Made by a program: the position numbers and the translations under genes
Assembly (NCBI GenBank): GCA_900548385.1
Contig: URKJ01000018.1
Span: 21,962-85,961, forward strand
From: an uncultured bacterium
GTDB taxonomy: Bacteria > Verrucomicrobiota > Lentisphaeria > Victivallales > UBA1829
Direction: 5' to 3'
DNA: 64,000 nt
Notes under the pieces: generated by a model
The model's input: only the letters and a program-made list of their open reading frames with translations
The model's database searches: none
What the model was told of the DNA's origin: nothing
Part shown: piece after piece, positions 25,978 through 34,475 of the stretch
Position numbering within the stretch: position 1 is the first letter of the stretch
Layout of the letters: every line of letters starts with the position of its first letter

Positions 25978-26376
25978 TCAATTTTTCCTGATTTTTGTGA
26001 TCGTTTTGGACCACAGGAAATCTTCACTGTTTTTCCGTTTCAGCGAAAGAGTCCAGGAATCTCCGGACTGGCTGGCGACCAGAAGATAGTCATAAGAACG
26101 CTCGTCCGGGCCCTGAAACAGATTCGGATCCAATGTCTGCAGAAACGACCGGCGGACATTCGGCATTGCGTAGTAGCGGACCGGAGTGATTCCGAGCCGG
26201 ATCACCGCCTGCGTCAACGCCGTGCACATGGAGGATTCCGCCATCGCCAGCGTAACCGTCCGGGAGACGGACGAATTTCCCGCCGGATTGTCCGGCGGCT
26301 CCCCCTCCGGCAGAAAAGCCATGCAGCCCGTCAGAAAAACGACAGCGGGAATGAGTGTAAGAAGCACGGTTTTCAC
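25978..26376 (-). CDS. Putative lipoprotein of unknown function
   Basis: The 132-residue product has a signal peptide with a lipobox FLTGC (Cys18), so it is probably lipid-anchored. The mature part has no motif I recognise. It runs convergent to nothing and stands between the PVC signature gene and tRNA-Leu, with no clear operon partner. Confidence 0.7.
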   Translation of the reverse strand: MKTVLLTLIPAVVFLTGCMAFLPEGEPPDNPAGNSSVSRTVTLAMAESSMCTALTQAVIRLGITPVRYYAMPNVRRSFLQTLDPNLFQGPDERSYDYLLVASQSGDSWTLSLKRKNSEDFLWSKTITKIRKN

Positions 26377-26455
26377 AGATACGGTCTCCGGATTGTTTTT
26401 TCTGATAAAATAGCGCCGGAAGAAAAAAAAACAAATAAAAAAACAGAAAAAAGAT

Positions 26456-26483
26456 TTGCAATTTGCGTCGTTGGAACTATCTT
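26456..26483 (+). promoter_or_regulatory. Putative promoter of tRNA-Leu
   Basis: TTGCAA and TATCTT are separated by 16 bases, and the -10 ends 15 bases before the mature tRNA 5' end. Confidence 0.5.
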
Positions 26484-26498
26484 ACCACACAGTTTTAT

Positions 26499-26584
26499 GC
26501 CGAAGTGGCGGAATGGCAGACGCACTAGACTCAAAATCTGGCGCCCTCGCGGGCATGAGGGTTCGACCCCCTCCTTCGGCACCA
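26499..26584 (+). tRNA. tRNA-Leu (anticodon CAA)
   Basis: The acceptor arms GCCGAAG (26499-26505) and CTTCGGC (26574-26580) pair perfectly and are followed by ACCA, so the CCA end is encoded. The anticodon loop CTCAAAA gives CAA. A long variable arm (GCCCTCGCGGGC region) marks it as a class II tRNA, and the T loop GGTTCGACCCC is intact. Confidence 0.95.
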
Positions 26585-26595
26585 TTTTCCCTGAT

Positions 26596-26913
26596 TCACT
26601 GCCGGTCTTTCTCCGTTGCAACCTCCCTGACATGTCTGATAAAAGCCGTATGAAGCAGCGCAAGCACGCTCCGGCTGCTGTACCCTGCAAGCGCCACCGA
26701 TGCCGTTTTCACGCTTTCCCACAGATCCGTTTCCGAAAGCAGCAGATGAATCACGAGTCCGGCAAAAACCGCCAGCACAATCTCCTGCAGCAGAATCCAC
26801 AGGGAAAGCGGCTCGTTCCGTCTTTTTCCGGCAATCGTCCGGGCAATTCCGCCGAACGCGCCAAGCAGCAGAACCGGCAGAAAATCCCGGAAACCGTCAA
26901 ACAGATGCTTCAT
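26596..26913 (-). CDS. Phage holin-like small membrane protein
   Basis: The 105-residue product has a short N-terminal hydrophobic segment with GAFGGIARTIAG, two further membrane segments (about residues 40-60 and 68-88), and a charged C-terminus. This is the pattern of LydA/holin-superfamily-III proteins found next to phage lysis genes. The stop lies 11 bases from the 3' end of tRNA-Leu on the opposite strand. Its 5' end overlaps the upstream unknown gene by 17 bases. No endolysin is present, so this looks like a remnant or a co-opted holin. Confidence 0.65.
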   Translation of the reverse strand: MKHLFDGFRDFLPVLLLGAFGGIARTIAGKRRNEPLSLWILLQEIVLAVFAGLVIHLLLSETDLWESVKTASVALAGYSSRSVLALLHTAFIRHVREVATEKDRQ

Positions 26914-27358
26914 GTGCTCTCCTGTTCCGGTATGCGGCGGTCCACGCCTGAAATGCCGCCCCGCCGGAAACCGCCAGATTCCCCGCCTGCATCACTCCGT
27001 ACCAGTAAATCCGTTTTGCGCGATAGGAACGGAAACACTGTTTCCAGCTCCAGAACGGATATTCCGTCTCAAAAACTTTCCGGCAGTTCCGTTTCCAGCA
27101 CTCCGCAGTCTTTTCAAAGCTCTCCCGCAGTCCGTCCGAACCATGAAACTGCGTATCATGAATCAAAACCGCCGATTCAAACAGTTCCATCAGAGCGGTC
27201 ACGGCATCCCGCGCAAGCGGAATCCAGGAATCCGGACCGGCTCCGTTGTAAATTGCCGCAAGTTCCATATCCGTATAACCATCCAGGATACCCGTTTCCT
27301 CCAGCCCGTACCGGCCGCAAAGCCTGCGCAGGTTCTGAATCCGTTCAATCGTCACCAT
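26897..27358 (-). CDS. Unknown protein in a phage-like gene pair
   Basis: The 153-residue product is not recognised with certainty. A central block ALMELFESAVLIHDTQFHGSDGLRESF has the look of small phage-tail-end or DUF1353-like proteins that also carry an HD pair. The rest is helical and rich in Trp and Arg. The ATG at 27358 is preferred to 27370 because GGAG lies 6 bases upstream. It overlaps the holin-like gene, so the pair is coupled. Position beside a tRNA gene suggests an integrated-element leftover. Confidence 0.6.
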   Translation of the reverse strand: MVTIERIQNLRRLCGRYGLEETGILDGYTDMELAAIYNGAGPDSWIPLARDAVTALMELFESAVLIHDTQFHGSDGLRESFEKTAECWKRNCRKVFETEYPFWSWKQCFRSYRAKRIYWYGVMQAGNLAVSGGAAFQAWTAAYRNRRAHEASV

Positions 27359-27419
27359 ATTCCGCTCCATATTTTGATTTTCTCAAGTAACGCCGTTTTC
27401 CGGCAGCCGTGTCAACCGC

Positions 27420-27459
27420 ATTCAGCCGGAGTGCGGTCAGGAATGCTCCGGCTGAATGT
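27420..27459. repeat. Perfect 13-bp inverted repeat upstream of pnp
   Basis: CATTCAGCCGGAG (27420-27432) and its exact reverse complement (27447-27459) flank a 14-base loop, followed on the plus strand by TTTT. It could be a terminator or an operator; no plus-strand gene ends just before it. Confidence 0.6.
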
Positions 27460-27494
27460 TTTGCAAATTTTCGGTCAATTCACCGGAAATCTGC

Positions 27495-27522
27495 TTGTAT
27501 TTTCCGGAAAACGGTCTATATT
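27495..27522 (+). promoter_or_regulatory. Putative pnp promoter
   Basis: TTGTAT and TATATT are separated by 16 bases. A transcript from here would have a leader of about 215 bases before the pnp ATG. Confidence 0.55.
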
Positions 27523-27600
27523 CTTTTATTGTTGAAGAAGATTCAACAAGAAATTCGTTGTCTGATACCGGACTATTCCGATTATCATGTGGAATTCGGT

Positions 27601-27639
27601 CGGTATCGGCTCCCGGAGCTTTTTCGGAACCCGATACCG
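27601..27639 (+). promoter_or_regulatory. Hairpin in the pnp leader
   Basis: A perfect 9-bp stem (27601-27609 with 27631-27639) lies in the predicted pnp 5' leader. In enterobacteria the pnp leader hairpin is the target of RNase III/PNPase autoregulation; a similar role here is inference. The rest of 27359-27743 holds no gene. Confidence 0.45.
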
Positions 27640-27743
27640 CGATTCCGCAATAATCATAAATCCGGTCCCGGGCACCCTGTTTTCATCAAAAAAACGCGGC
27701 AACCGAATAAATACCGCCGCAACAACAGAAGGACTGTATTTTT

Positions 27744-29849
27744 ATGCAGGAAACAAAAGTATCCATGGAGCTCACTCCGGGAAAAACGATGGAGATCTCC
27801 GCCGGCAAACTCGCTCATCTCGCAAACGGCTCGTGCGTTGTCCGCATGGGCGACACCTGCGTTCTCGCCGCCGCATGTTCCGGCCCGGCACGCAAAGGCG
27901 CCGATTTCTTCCCGCTTCAGGTCGACTACCGTGAAAAATTCTCCGCGGCAGGACGTTTTCCCGGCGGATTCATCAAACGCGAAGGACGCCCCACCGACAA
28001 AGAAATTCTCACAATGCGTATGACGGACCGCCCGATCCGCCCGCTCTTCCCCGAAGGCTTTTTCGACGAGGTGCAGGTCTACGGACTTGTTCTCTCCTAC
28101 GACGGCAAATATGACGCCGACACCCTGTTCATGCTCGGCGCATCCGCAGCGCTCTGCCTCTCCGATCTCCCCTACCAGGGTCCTGTCGGCGCGGTCCGCG
28201 TCGGTTACATCGACGGGCAGTTCATCGCCAATCCGACTGTCGAAGAAATGAAGAAGAGCGAACTGGAACTCGTCTACGCCGGCAAGGAAGATCAGGTGAT
28301 CATGATCGAAGGTGAAGCCAAAGAATGTTCGGAACAGCTTCTCGCCGACGCCATGTATTTTGCCAACGACATCATCAAGAGACAGTGCGCCGCACAGCGC
28401 GAACTGGCGGAAAAAGCCGGACGTGCCAAGAAAACTCCGGAACTGCATCTCGTCCCGCAGGATGTGATGGACGCGATCGAAGAATCCTGCGGCGCGACAC
28501 TGGAAGCCGCTGCATTTCTGCCGGGCAAGGAAGAGCGTTCCAAAGCTCTCGACGTCGTCCTCGCCAAAGTGCTGGAAGACCTCAAACCGAAATTTGAAGA
28601 ATCCCTCGGCGAAGACTTTGAATTCTACGTCAAGATGGGTTTTGACAAACGCGTTCAGAAATCCGTCCGCAGCGCGATCCTCGACAAACACATGCGCATG
28701 GACGGACGCGGCATCACCGATCTGCGTCCGCTTTCCGCGGAAGTGGGAGTTCTCCCCGTCGTTCACGGAACCGGGCTCTTCCAGCGCGGCGAAACGCAGG
28801 CGCTCGTCATTGCGACCCTCGGCGGTCCGCAGGATTCGCAGGAATACGACAATGTCTGCGGCTCGAACGACAGCAAGAAATTCTATCTGCACTACAACTT
28901 CCCGAACTACTCCGTCGGCGAAGTCGGCAAAGTGGCAGGTCCCGGACGCCGTGAAATCGGACACGGCAACCTTGCCGAGCGTTCCGTCGCGCAGGTCGTT
29001 CCGGCGGATTTCCCGTATACGGTCCGCTGCGTCTCCGAAATCATGGCTTCGAACGGCTCCACCTCAATGGCATCCGTCTGCGGCGCCACTCTCGCTCTGA
29101 TGGATGCGGGTGTTCCCATAACCTCCCCGGTGGTCGGAATCTCCTGCGGTCTCGTCACCGATGAGACAGGAAAAGAGCTGATCCTCACCGACATCATCGG
29201 TGCAGAAGACCATTTCGGCGACATGGACTTCAAGGTCTGCGGAAGCAAAAAAGGCATCACGGGCTTCCAGCTCGACCTCAAGCTCCCCGGCATCCCGATC
29301 GACACCCTTGTCCGCGCAATGGCACAGAACAAGGAAGCGCGCGAGAAAATCATGAAGGTCGTCACCGACTGCATCCCGGCTCCGCGGGAAGAAGTCAGCC
29401 CGAACGCTCCGCAGATGGACGTCATGAAAATCAACCCCGACAAAATCGGCGCTCTGATCGGAACCGGCGGCAAGAACATCAAGGAAATCTGCGAAGTCAC
29501 CGGCGCACAGGTCGATATTCAGGACGACGGCTCCGTCAGCATCCTCGCCAAGAATAAAACGGTTCTGGAGGATGTCAAACGCCGCGTGCTTTCCTACACG
29601 GCGGAAGCGGAAGTCGGCAAAGTTTACCGCGGTCTTGTGAAAACCGTCCGCGACTTCGGCGCGTTTGTGGAAATTCTGCCCGGTCAGGACGGACTTCTCC
29701 ACATCTCCGAAATGGCGAACTACCGCGTCAATCAGGTCTCCGACATCTGCAAGGAAGGCGATCACATCACGGTCAAAGTGATTGACATCGACCGTTCCGG
29801 CAAGATCCGCCTGAGCCGCAAAGCCGCTCTCGACGAGATCGAAAAATAA
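27744..29849 (+). CDS. pnp: Polyribonucleotide nucleotidyltransferase (PNPase)
   Basis: PNPase degrades RNA 3'-to-5' phosphorolytically and can add tails. The 701-residue product has both RNase PH-like domains; the second contains GTGLFQRGETQAL and the active-site region DIIGAEDHFGDMDFKVCG. A KH domain (KIGALIGTGGKNIKEI, about 570-600) and an S1 domain (VGKVYRGLVKTVRDFGAFVEIL to the end) follow. The ATG lies after a long structured leader. rpsO, the usual neighbour, is not upstream. A perfect terminator follows. Confidence 0.97.
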   Translation: MQETKVSMELTPGKTMEISAGKLAHLANGSCVVRMGDTCVLAAACSGPARKGADFFPLQVDYREKFSAAGRFPGGFIKREGRPTDKEILTMRMTDRPIRPLFPEGFFDEVQVYGLVLSYDGKYDADTLFMLGASAALCLSDLPYQGPVGAVRVGYIDGQFIANPTVEEMKKSELELVYAGKEDQVIMIEGEAKECSEQLLADAMYFANDIIKRQCAAQRELAEKAGRAKKTPELHLVPQDVMDAIEESCGATLEAAAFLPGKEERSKALDVVLAKVLEDLKPKFEESLGEDFEFYVKMGFDKRVQKSVRSAILDKHMRMDGRGITDLRPLSAEVGVLPVVHGTGLFQRGETQALVIATLGGPQDSQEYDNVCGSNDSKKFYLHYNFPNYSVGEVGKVAGPGRREIGHGNLAERSVAQVVPADFPYTVRCVSEIMASNGSTSMASVCGATLALMDAGVPITSPVVGISCGLVTDETGKELILTDIIGAEDHFGDMDFKVCGSKKGITGFQLDLKLPGIPIDTLVRAMAQNKEAREKIMKVVTDCIPAPREEVSPNAPQMDVMKINPDKIGALIGTGGKNIKEICEVTGAQVDIQDDGSVSILAKNKTVLEDVKRRVLSYTAEAEVGKVYRGLVKTVRDFGAFVEILPGQDGLLHISEMANYRVNQVSDICKEGDHITVKVIDIDRSGKIRLSRKAALDEIEK

Positions 29850-29870
29850 GCGGTTACGCTCTCTGTCCTG

Positions 29871-29907
29871 CGGGAATTCCGGTCATTCGGAATTCCCGCT
29901 TTTTTTG
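29871..29907 (+). terminator. Rho-independent terminator of pnp
   Basis: A perfect 12-bp stem GCGGGAATTCCG / CGGAATTCCCGC with a 6-base loop is followed by seven T residues, 21 bases after the pnp stop. Confidence 0.95.
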
Positions 29908-29929
29908 ATTTTTTCATGAAAGGCGCACC

Positions 29930-31141
29930 ATGTACAACAGCATCATCTGCCGGTACCACGAAATCGCCACCAAAGGCGACAACCGGAACATGTTCGAAAA
30001 CAAACTCATCGACAACCTCAAATATCAGTGCGCCGCTCTCGACACACTCCGTTACATCCGGATCCGCGGACGTATCTATATCCGTAAAAAAGACGACTCC
30101 ATGTTCACCGAACAGGAACTGGCAGTCATCAAAGAAGGACTGCACCGCTGTTCTGGTCTGGAATCCTTTTCTCCCGCCCTCGAATGCAGACCCGATATGA
30201 ACGAAATCAACCGTCTCGTCGCCGAAAGCATCCACGATTACTTTGATCCGATCCTCGCAGCCAGGGAACGGGTCGAATTCCGCGTCCGCGCCCGCCGGAG
30301 CGATAAATCGTTCCCGCTCTGTTCCAAGGACATTGAAATCGCCGTGGCGACAAAAATCGAAGAGATGTTCGGCGAAAACCGTCTGAAAGTCAATCTGAAC
30401 AATGCGGAAGTGTCGGTCGGGGTTGAGGTCCGGGAAAACAACGCAATGGTGTATTACACCTCCTACAACGGTGCGGGCGGACTGCCCGTCGGCAGCAACA
30501 GCCCGGTGCTTGCTCTGCTCTCCGGCGGCATCGACTCCCCCGTTGCCTGCAAAATGATCATGAACCGCGGCTGTCATGTCGACTACCTCACGTTCCACAG
30601 TTATCCGTACACGCCGATGGAATCGCTGGACAAGGTGAAACGTCTTGCCGCAATTCTCAACAGGCATCAGAAACCCGGTACGCTCTACGCCTGCAATTTC
30701 TCCGAGATCCAGAAGAAGATCCGCGATGTCTGCAACCCGAAATTCCGTACCGTGCTCTACCGCCGTTACATGATGCGGATCGCAAACATGCTCTGTTACC
30801 GCAAACATCTCTACGGGATTGTCACCGGGGAATCGGTCGGACAGGTCGCCAGCCAGACGGTCATCAACCTCGGAACGATCAACAACGCGGCGGAATTCGT
30901 GGTGATCCGTCCGCTCTGCGGATTGGACAAGCTCGAAACGATCCGGCGGGCGGAAGAGCTCGGCACGTTCCAGACGTCCATCGAACCACAGCCGGACAGC
31001 TGCACCGTTTTCGCGCCGTCCTCGCCCTCCGTCGCGGCAAAAATCCCCCGCATCGAAGAAGAGGAAGCTCTGCTCGGCGACATGAAAGAGCTGTTGGAAC
31101 AGGCTTACTCCTCGCTGGAAATCAGCGTCGGACTGCCCTGA
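29930..31141 (+). CDS. thiI: tRNA uracil 4-sulfurtransferase ThiI (no rhodanese domain)
   Basis: ThiI makes 4-thiouridine at tRNA position 8 and can supply sulfur for thiazole synthesis. The 403-residue product has an N-terminal ferredoxin-like/THUMP region (about 1-165) and the PP-loop motif LLSGGIDSPVA (about residues 188-198), followed by the adenylation domain with GESVGQVASQT. It stops without the C-terminal rhodanese domain of E. coli ThiI, like the short form of many bacteria that function in tRNA thiolation. AAAGGCG lies before the ATG. Confidence 0.94.
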   Translation: MYNSIICRYHEIATKGDNRNMFENKLIDNLKYQCAALDTLRYIRIRGRIYIRKKDDSMFTEQELAVIKEGLHRCSGLESFSPALECRPDMNEINRLVAESIHDYFDPILAARERVEFRVRARRSDKSFPLCSKDIEIAVATKIEEMFGENRLKVNLNNAEVSVGVEVRENNAMVYYTSYNGAGGLPVGSNSPVLALLSGGIDSPVACKMIMNRGCHVDYLTFHSYPYTPMESLDKVKRLAAILNRHQKPGTLYACNFSEIQKKIRDVCNPKFRTVLYRRYMMRIANMLCYRKHLYGIVTGESVGQVASQTVINLGTINNAAEFVVIRPLCGLDKLETIRRAEELGTFQTSIEPQPDSCTVFAPSSPSVAAKIPRIEEEEALLGDMKELLEQAYSSLEISVGLP

Positions 31142-31157
31142 AACGTCTTACCCGTTC

Positions 31158-31203
31158 TCCCGGACAAATAAATTGACAAAATCCATTTGAAACTTGTCCG
31201 GGA
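31158..31203. repeat. Inverted repeat overlapping the rfb promoter
   Basis: TCCCGGACAA (31158-31167) and its exact reverse complement (31194-31203) flank 26 bases. The right arm falls inside the spacer of the putative promoter at 31187-31214, a typical place for a repressor site. Confidence 0.5.
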
Positions 31204-31214
31204 CTGTCTATATT
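31187..31214 (+). promoter_or_regulatory. Putative promoter of the rfbFGH operon
   Basis: TTGAAA and TATATT are separated by 16 bases, 38 bases before the rfbF ATG. Confidence 0.55.
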
Positions 31215-31252
31215 ATTGAAAAACGGAATAACTATTCAGGGAGTCGCCGAGT

Positions 31253-32056
31253 ATGAAACAAATGCCCCCCGTCATGATTCTGTGCGGTGGAAAAGGGACC
31301 CGCTTGCGGGAAGTGACCGAACTGCTCCCGAAACCGATGGTGCCGATCGGGGAACAGCCGATTCTGTGGCACATCATGAAAACCTACGCGGCATTCGGCG
31401 TGCGGCGTTTTATCCTCTGTCTCGGCTACAAACGGGAGGTGTTCGCGGATTACTTCGTCAATTTTCATCTGCGGACCTCCGATGCAACACTGACGCTCGG
31501 TCATCATCCGGAGATCCGTTTTTACGGAGACACCGACGAAGGAGACTGGGAGGTCACACTCGCCGGAACCGGACTCGAAACCATGACCGGCGGACGCGTC
31601 GCCCGTGCCGCCAAATATCTGGCGGAGGACGACGAAACGTTCTTCCTGACCTACGGCGACAGCGTCACCGATCTGAATATCCCGGACCTGCTCCGGCATC
31701 ATCTCGCATCGGGCAAATTGGCGACAATCACCGCGATCCATCCCGCCGCACGGTTCGGGGAAATGACACTCCGCGAAGATCTTGTCACAGGATTTGAAGA
31801 AAAACCCGCCAAGACGCAGGGGTATATCAACGGCGGCTACATGGTGCTCAGCCGTGAATTCATCGACCGTTATCTGACCACCGACGAACAGCTTGTACTG
31901 GAACGCGGCCCCATGAGCCGCGCAGTCGCCGACTGCCAGCTTCAGGTATTCCGGCACGAGGGGTTCTGGCAGTGCATGGACACCCCGCGCGAACACACTC
32001 TGCTGAACGAACTCTGGAGCGCCGGACACGCTCCGTGGACCCGATACTGGAAATAA
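31253..32056 (+). CDS. rfbF: Glucose-1-phosphate cytidylyltransferase
   Basis: RfbF makes CDP-glucose from CTP and glucose-1-phosphate, the entry to CDP-dideoxyhexoses. The 267-residue product has the nucleotidyltransferase signature ILCGGKGTRLREVTELLPKPM near the N-terminus, the YGDSVTDLNI metal-binding block, and GFEEKP. The FWQCMDTPREHTLLNELW ending is typical of RfbF/DdhA. GGGAG lies upstream of the ATG. rfbG follows after 2 bases. Confidence 0.95.
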   Translation: MKQMPPVMILCGGKGTRLREVTELLPKPMVPIGEQPILWHIMKTYAAFGVRRFILCLGYKREVFADYFVNFHLRTSDATLTLGHHPEIRFYGDTDEGDWEVTLAGTGLETMTGGRVARAAKYLAEDDETFFLTYGDSVTDLNIPDLLRHHLASGKLATITAIHPAARFGEMTLREDLVTGFEEKPAKTQGYINGGYMVLSREFIDRYLTTDEQLVLERGPMSRAVADCQLQVFRHEGFWQCMDTPREHTLLNELWSAGHAPWTRYWK

Positions 32057-32058
32057 CC

Positions 32059-33144
32059 ATGTTTCACAACTGCTACAAGGACAAAAAAGTATTGCTGACC
32101 GGCCATACCGGTTTTAAAGGTTCCTGGCTCACGTTCTGGCTGGAGCGTCTCGGTGCGGAAGTCTGCGGCGTCGCTTTGCCGATGAAAGGAGAGCATTCCC
32201 ATTTCGACCTGCTCCGTCCGGGAATCCGTTCCGAATTCTGCGATATCCGCGATTCCGGGAAACTGCGCCGGATCGTTCAGGAATTCCAGCCGGAAATCAT
32301 CTTTCACCTTGCCGCTCAGCCGTTGGTGCTTCCCTCTTATGAAGACCCGTCCGGCACTTTCGCCACCAATGTGATGGGAACGGTCAATGTGCTGGAAGCC
32401 GCGCGCGCAACGGAGTCCGTCCGTGCAATCGTTGCGGTCAGCTCGGACAAATGTTACGAAAACCGGGAATGGGTCTGGGGCTACCGGGAAACCGATCCGA
32501 TGGGCGGTTATGATCCGTACAGCGCTTCCAAAGGGTGCATGGAGCTTGTACTCGCCTCCTACCGCCGTTCTTTTTTTCATCCCGACGATTACGGGACCGG
32601 ACATCATATTCTGCTTGCAAGCGGACGCGCGGGAAACGCAATCGGCGGCGGAGACTGGGCGGAAAAGCGTCTGGTTCCCGATCTGGCACGCGCCGCGGCG
32701 GAAGACCGGACGGAGGAAATTCAGAGTCCCGATGCGGTCCGCCCGTGGCAGCATGTTCTGGAACCGCTCGGCGGTTATCTTCTGCTCGGCGAAAAACTGC
32801 TTTCCGGCGCGGTGCAATTCGCCGACGCCTGGAACTTCGGTCCATCCGACGATCAGCCGGTCATGGTCCGCGAACTTGCGGAAGCGCTTGCCCGGTACTG
32901 GGATAAAATCCGCATTCAGCCGAAAGAAAAAACGACTCCGCACGAAGCTCATCGTCTGCGGCTCGACTGTTCCAAAGCACGCCATGAACTCGCGTGGCGC
33001 AGCGTATGGACACCGGAGGAAACGTTCCGCCACACGGCTCTCTGGTACCGGGATTTCTACTGCGAAGGCAGAATCAACACGGAAACGGACCTCGCCGATT
33101 ATCTCGATTCCGCCAGACAGCGGGGGCTCGCATGGACTCTCTAG
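32059..33144 (+). CDS. rfbG: CDP-glucose 4,6-dehydratase
   Basis: RfbG converts CDP-glucose to CDP-4-keto-6-deoxyglucose. The 361-residue SDR protein starts KKVLLTGHTGFKGSWL (NAD-binding GxxGxxG with the GFKGSWL tail specific for CDP-glucose 4,6-dehydratases). It has AAQPLVLPSY, VSSDKCYEN and the catalytic YSASK-type motif GGYDPYSASKGCMEL. The ATG at 32059 follows the rfbF stop directly; an upstream in-frame extension lies within rfbF. The last 13 bases overlap rfbH. Confidence 0.95.
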   Translation: MFHNCYKDKKVLLTGHTGFKGSWLTFWLERLGAEVCGVALPMKGEHSHFDLLRPGIRSEFCDIRDSGKLRRIVQEFQPEIIFHLAAQPLVLPSYEDPSGTFATNVMGTVNVLEAARATESVRAIVAVSSDKCYENREWVWGYRETDPMGGYDPYSASKGCMELVLASYRRSFFHPDDYGTGHHILLASGRAGNAIGGGDWAEKRLVPDLARAAAEDRTEEIQSPDAVRPWQHVLEPLGGYLLLGEKLLSGAVQFADAWNFGPSDDQPVMVRELAEALARYWDKIRIQPKEKTTPHEAHRLRLDCSKARHELAWRSVWTPEETFRHTALWYRDFYCEGRINTETDLADYLDSARQRGLAWTL

Positions 33145-34475
33145 CCGCCCGGAAACTGCATGACGAAATCCTGGAAAAAGTCCGGGAATATTACCGTCTC
33201 GTCCACGAGCCGGAGCAGAACTCTCCATTTCATGCAGGAGAAACGAAAATCAACTACGCCGGACGCGTCTTCGACGACCGGGAACTCTGCAATCTGACGG
33301 ACGCGGCGCTGGAATTCTGGCTGACCGGCGGACGCTATGTCCGCGAACTGGAACAGAAACTTTCCGCCTGTCTCGGACTTCCGTTTGTGCTGACCGTCAA
33401 TTCCGGTTCCTCCGCGAATCTGCTCGCATTCATGGCGCTGACTTCGCCGCTGCTCGGTAGCCGGCGAATCCTGCGCGGCGATGAAATCATCACGGTCGCC
33501 GCCGGTTTTCCGACAACCGTTGCTCCGATCCTGCAATATGGAGCGGTCCCGGTCTTCGTCGATGTGGAACCCGGAACCGCCAATATTGATCCGTCGCTTC
33601 TGGAACAGGCCCGGAGCAGCCGGACCAAAGCCGTCATGCTTGCCCATACGCTCGGCAACCCGTTTCATCTCCATGCAGTCAAAGCATTCTGCGGGAAATA
33701 CCATCTCTGGCTTGTGGAGGACAACTGCGATGCTCTCGGTTCCCGGTACGCAGACCGCCCGACGGGAACATGGGGCGACATCGGGACTTCCAGCTTCTAT
33801 CCGCCGCACCACATGACCACCGGAGAGGGCGGAGCGGTTTACACGGCCGATCCGATGCTTCATAAAATCCTTCTGTCCCTGCGCGACTGGGGACGCGATT
33901 GCAGTTGCCCGCCGGGAACCGACAATTGCTGCGGACACCGTTTTTCCGGGCAGTTCGGAACGCTTCCGCGCGGCTACGACCACAAGTATGTATACAGTCA
34001 TTTCGGCTATAATTTAAAAATGACCGACCTTCAGGCGGCCGTAGGCTGTGCCCAGATGGACAAACTGCCGGAGTTCACGGAAAAACGCAAAGAGCATTTC
34101 CGGTATCTGCATGCCGGACTTGCCGGAACGCCCCATCTGCGTTATTTCACACCGTATCCGGAAAGCGATCCCTCCTGGTTCGGTTTTCTGATCACCGTTT
34201 CCCCCGATGCTCCGTTTACCCGCGGGGAACTGACCGGAGAACTGGAATCCCGCCGGATTCAGACCCGCACCTTGTTTGCGGGCAATCTGACCCGCCATCC
34301 CTGTTTTGAAACGCTGAAAGAAGGAACCGATTACCGGATCGCCGGACCGCTCCGCAACACGGATGCGCTGATGAACCGCGCATTCTGGATCGGCGTTTAT
34401 CCCGGTATGGATCGCGCACGGCTGGATTATATGATCCGCGTAATCCGCGATTTCTGTGAAAGGACGGGGCGATGA
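33132..34475 (+). CDS. rfbH: CDP-4-keto-6-deoxyglucose 3-dehydrase (RfbH/E1)
   Basis: RfbH/E1 is a PMP- and [2Fe-2S]-dependent enzyme that removes the C3 hydroxyl to start 3,6-dideoxyhexose formation. The 447-residue product has the aminotransferase fold but the usual PLP Lys is replaced by His in FYPPHHMTTGEGG (His226/227), the hallmark of E1. The iron-sulfur Cys cluster is visible in RDCSCPPGTDNCCG, followed by GYDHKYVYSHFGYNLK. Its partner reductase (E3, AscD/RfbI type) is not in the window. The stop overlaps the next start by 4 bases (ATGA). Confidence 0.95.
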   Translation: MDSLAARKLHDEILEKVREYYRLVHEPEQNSPFHAGETKINYAGRVFDDRELCNLTDAALEFWLTGGRYVRELEQKLSACLGLPFVLTVNSGSSANLLAFMALTSPLLGSRRILRGDEIITVAAGFPTTVAPILQYGAVPVFVDVEPGTANIDPSLLEQARSSRTKAVMLAHTLGNPFHLHAVKAFCGKYHLWLVEDNCDALGSRYADRPTGTWGDIGTSSFYPPHHMTTGEGGAVYTADPMLHKILLSLRDWGRDCSCPPGTDNCCGHRFSGQFGTLPRGYDHKYVYSHFGYNLKMTDLQAAVGCAQMDKLPEFTEKRKEHFRYLHAGLAGTPHLRYFTPYPESDPSWFGFLITVSPDAPFTRGELTGELESRRIQTRTLFAGNLTRHPCFETLKEGTDYRIAGPLRNTDALMNRAFWIGVYPGMDRARLDYMIRVIRDFCERTGR

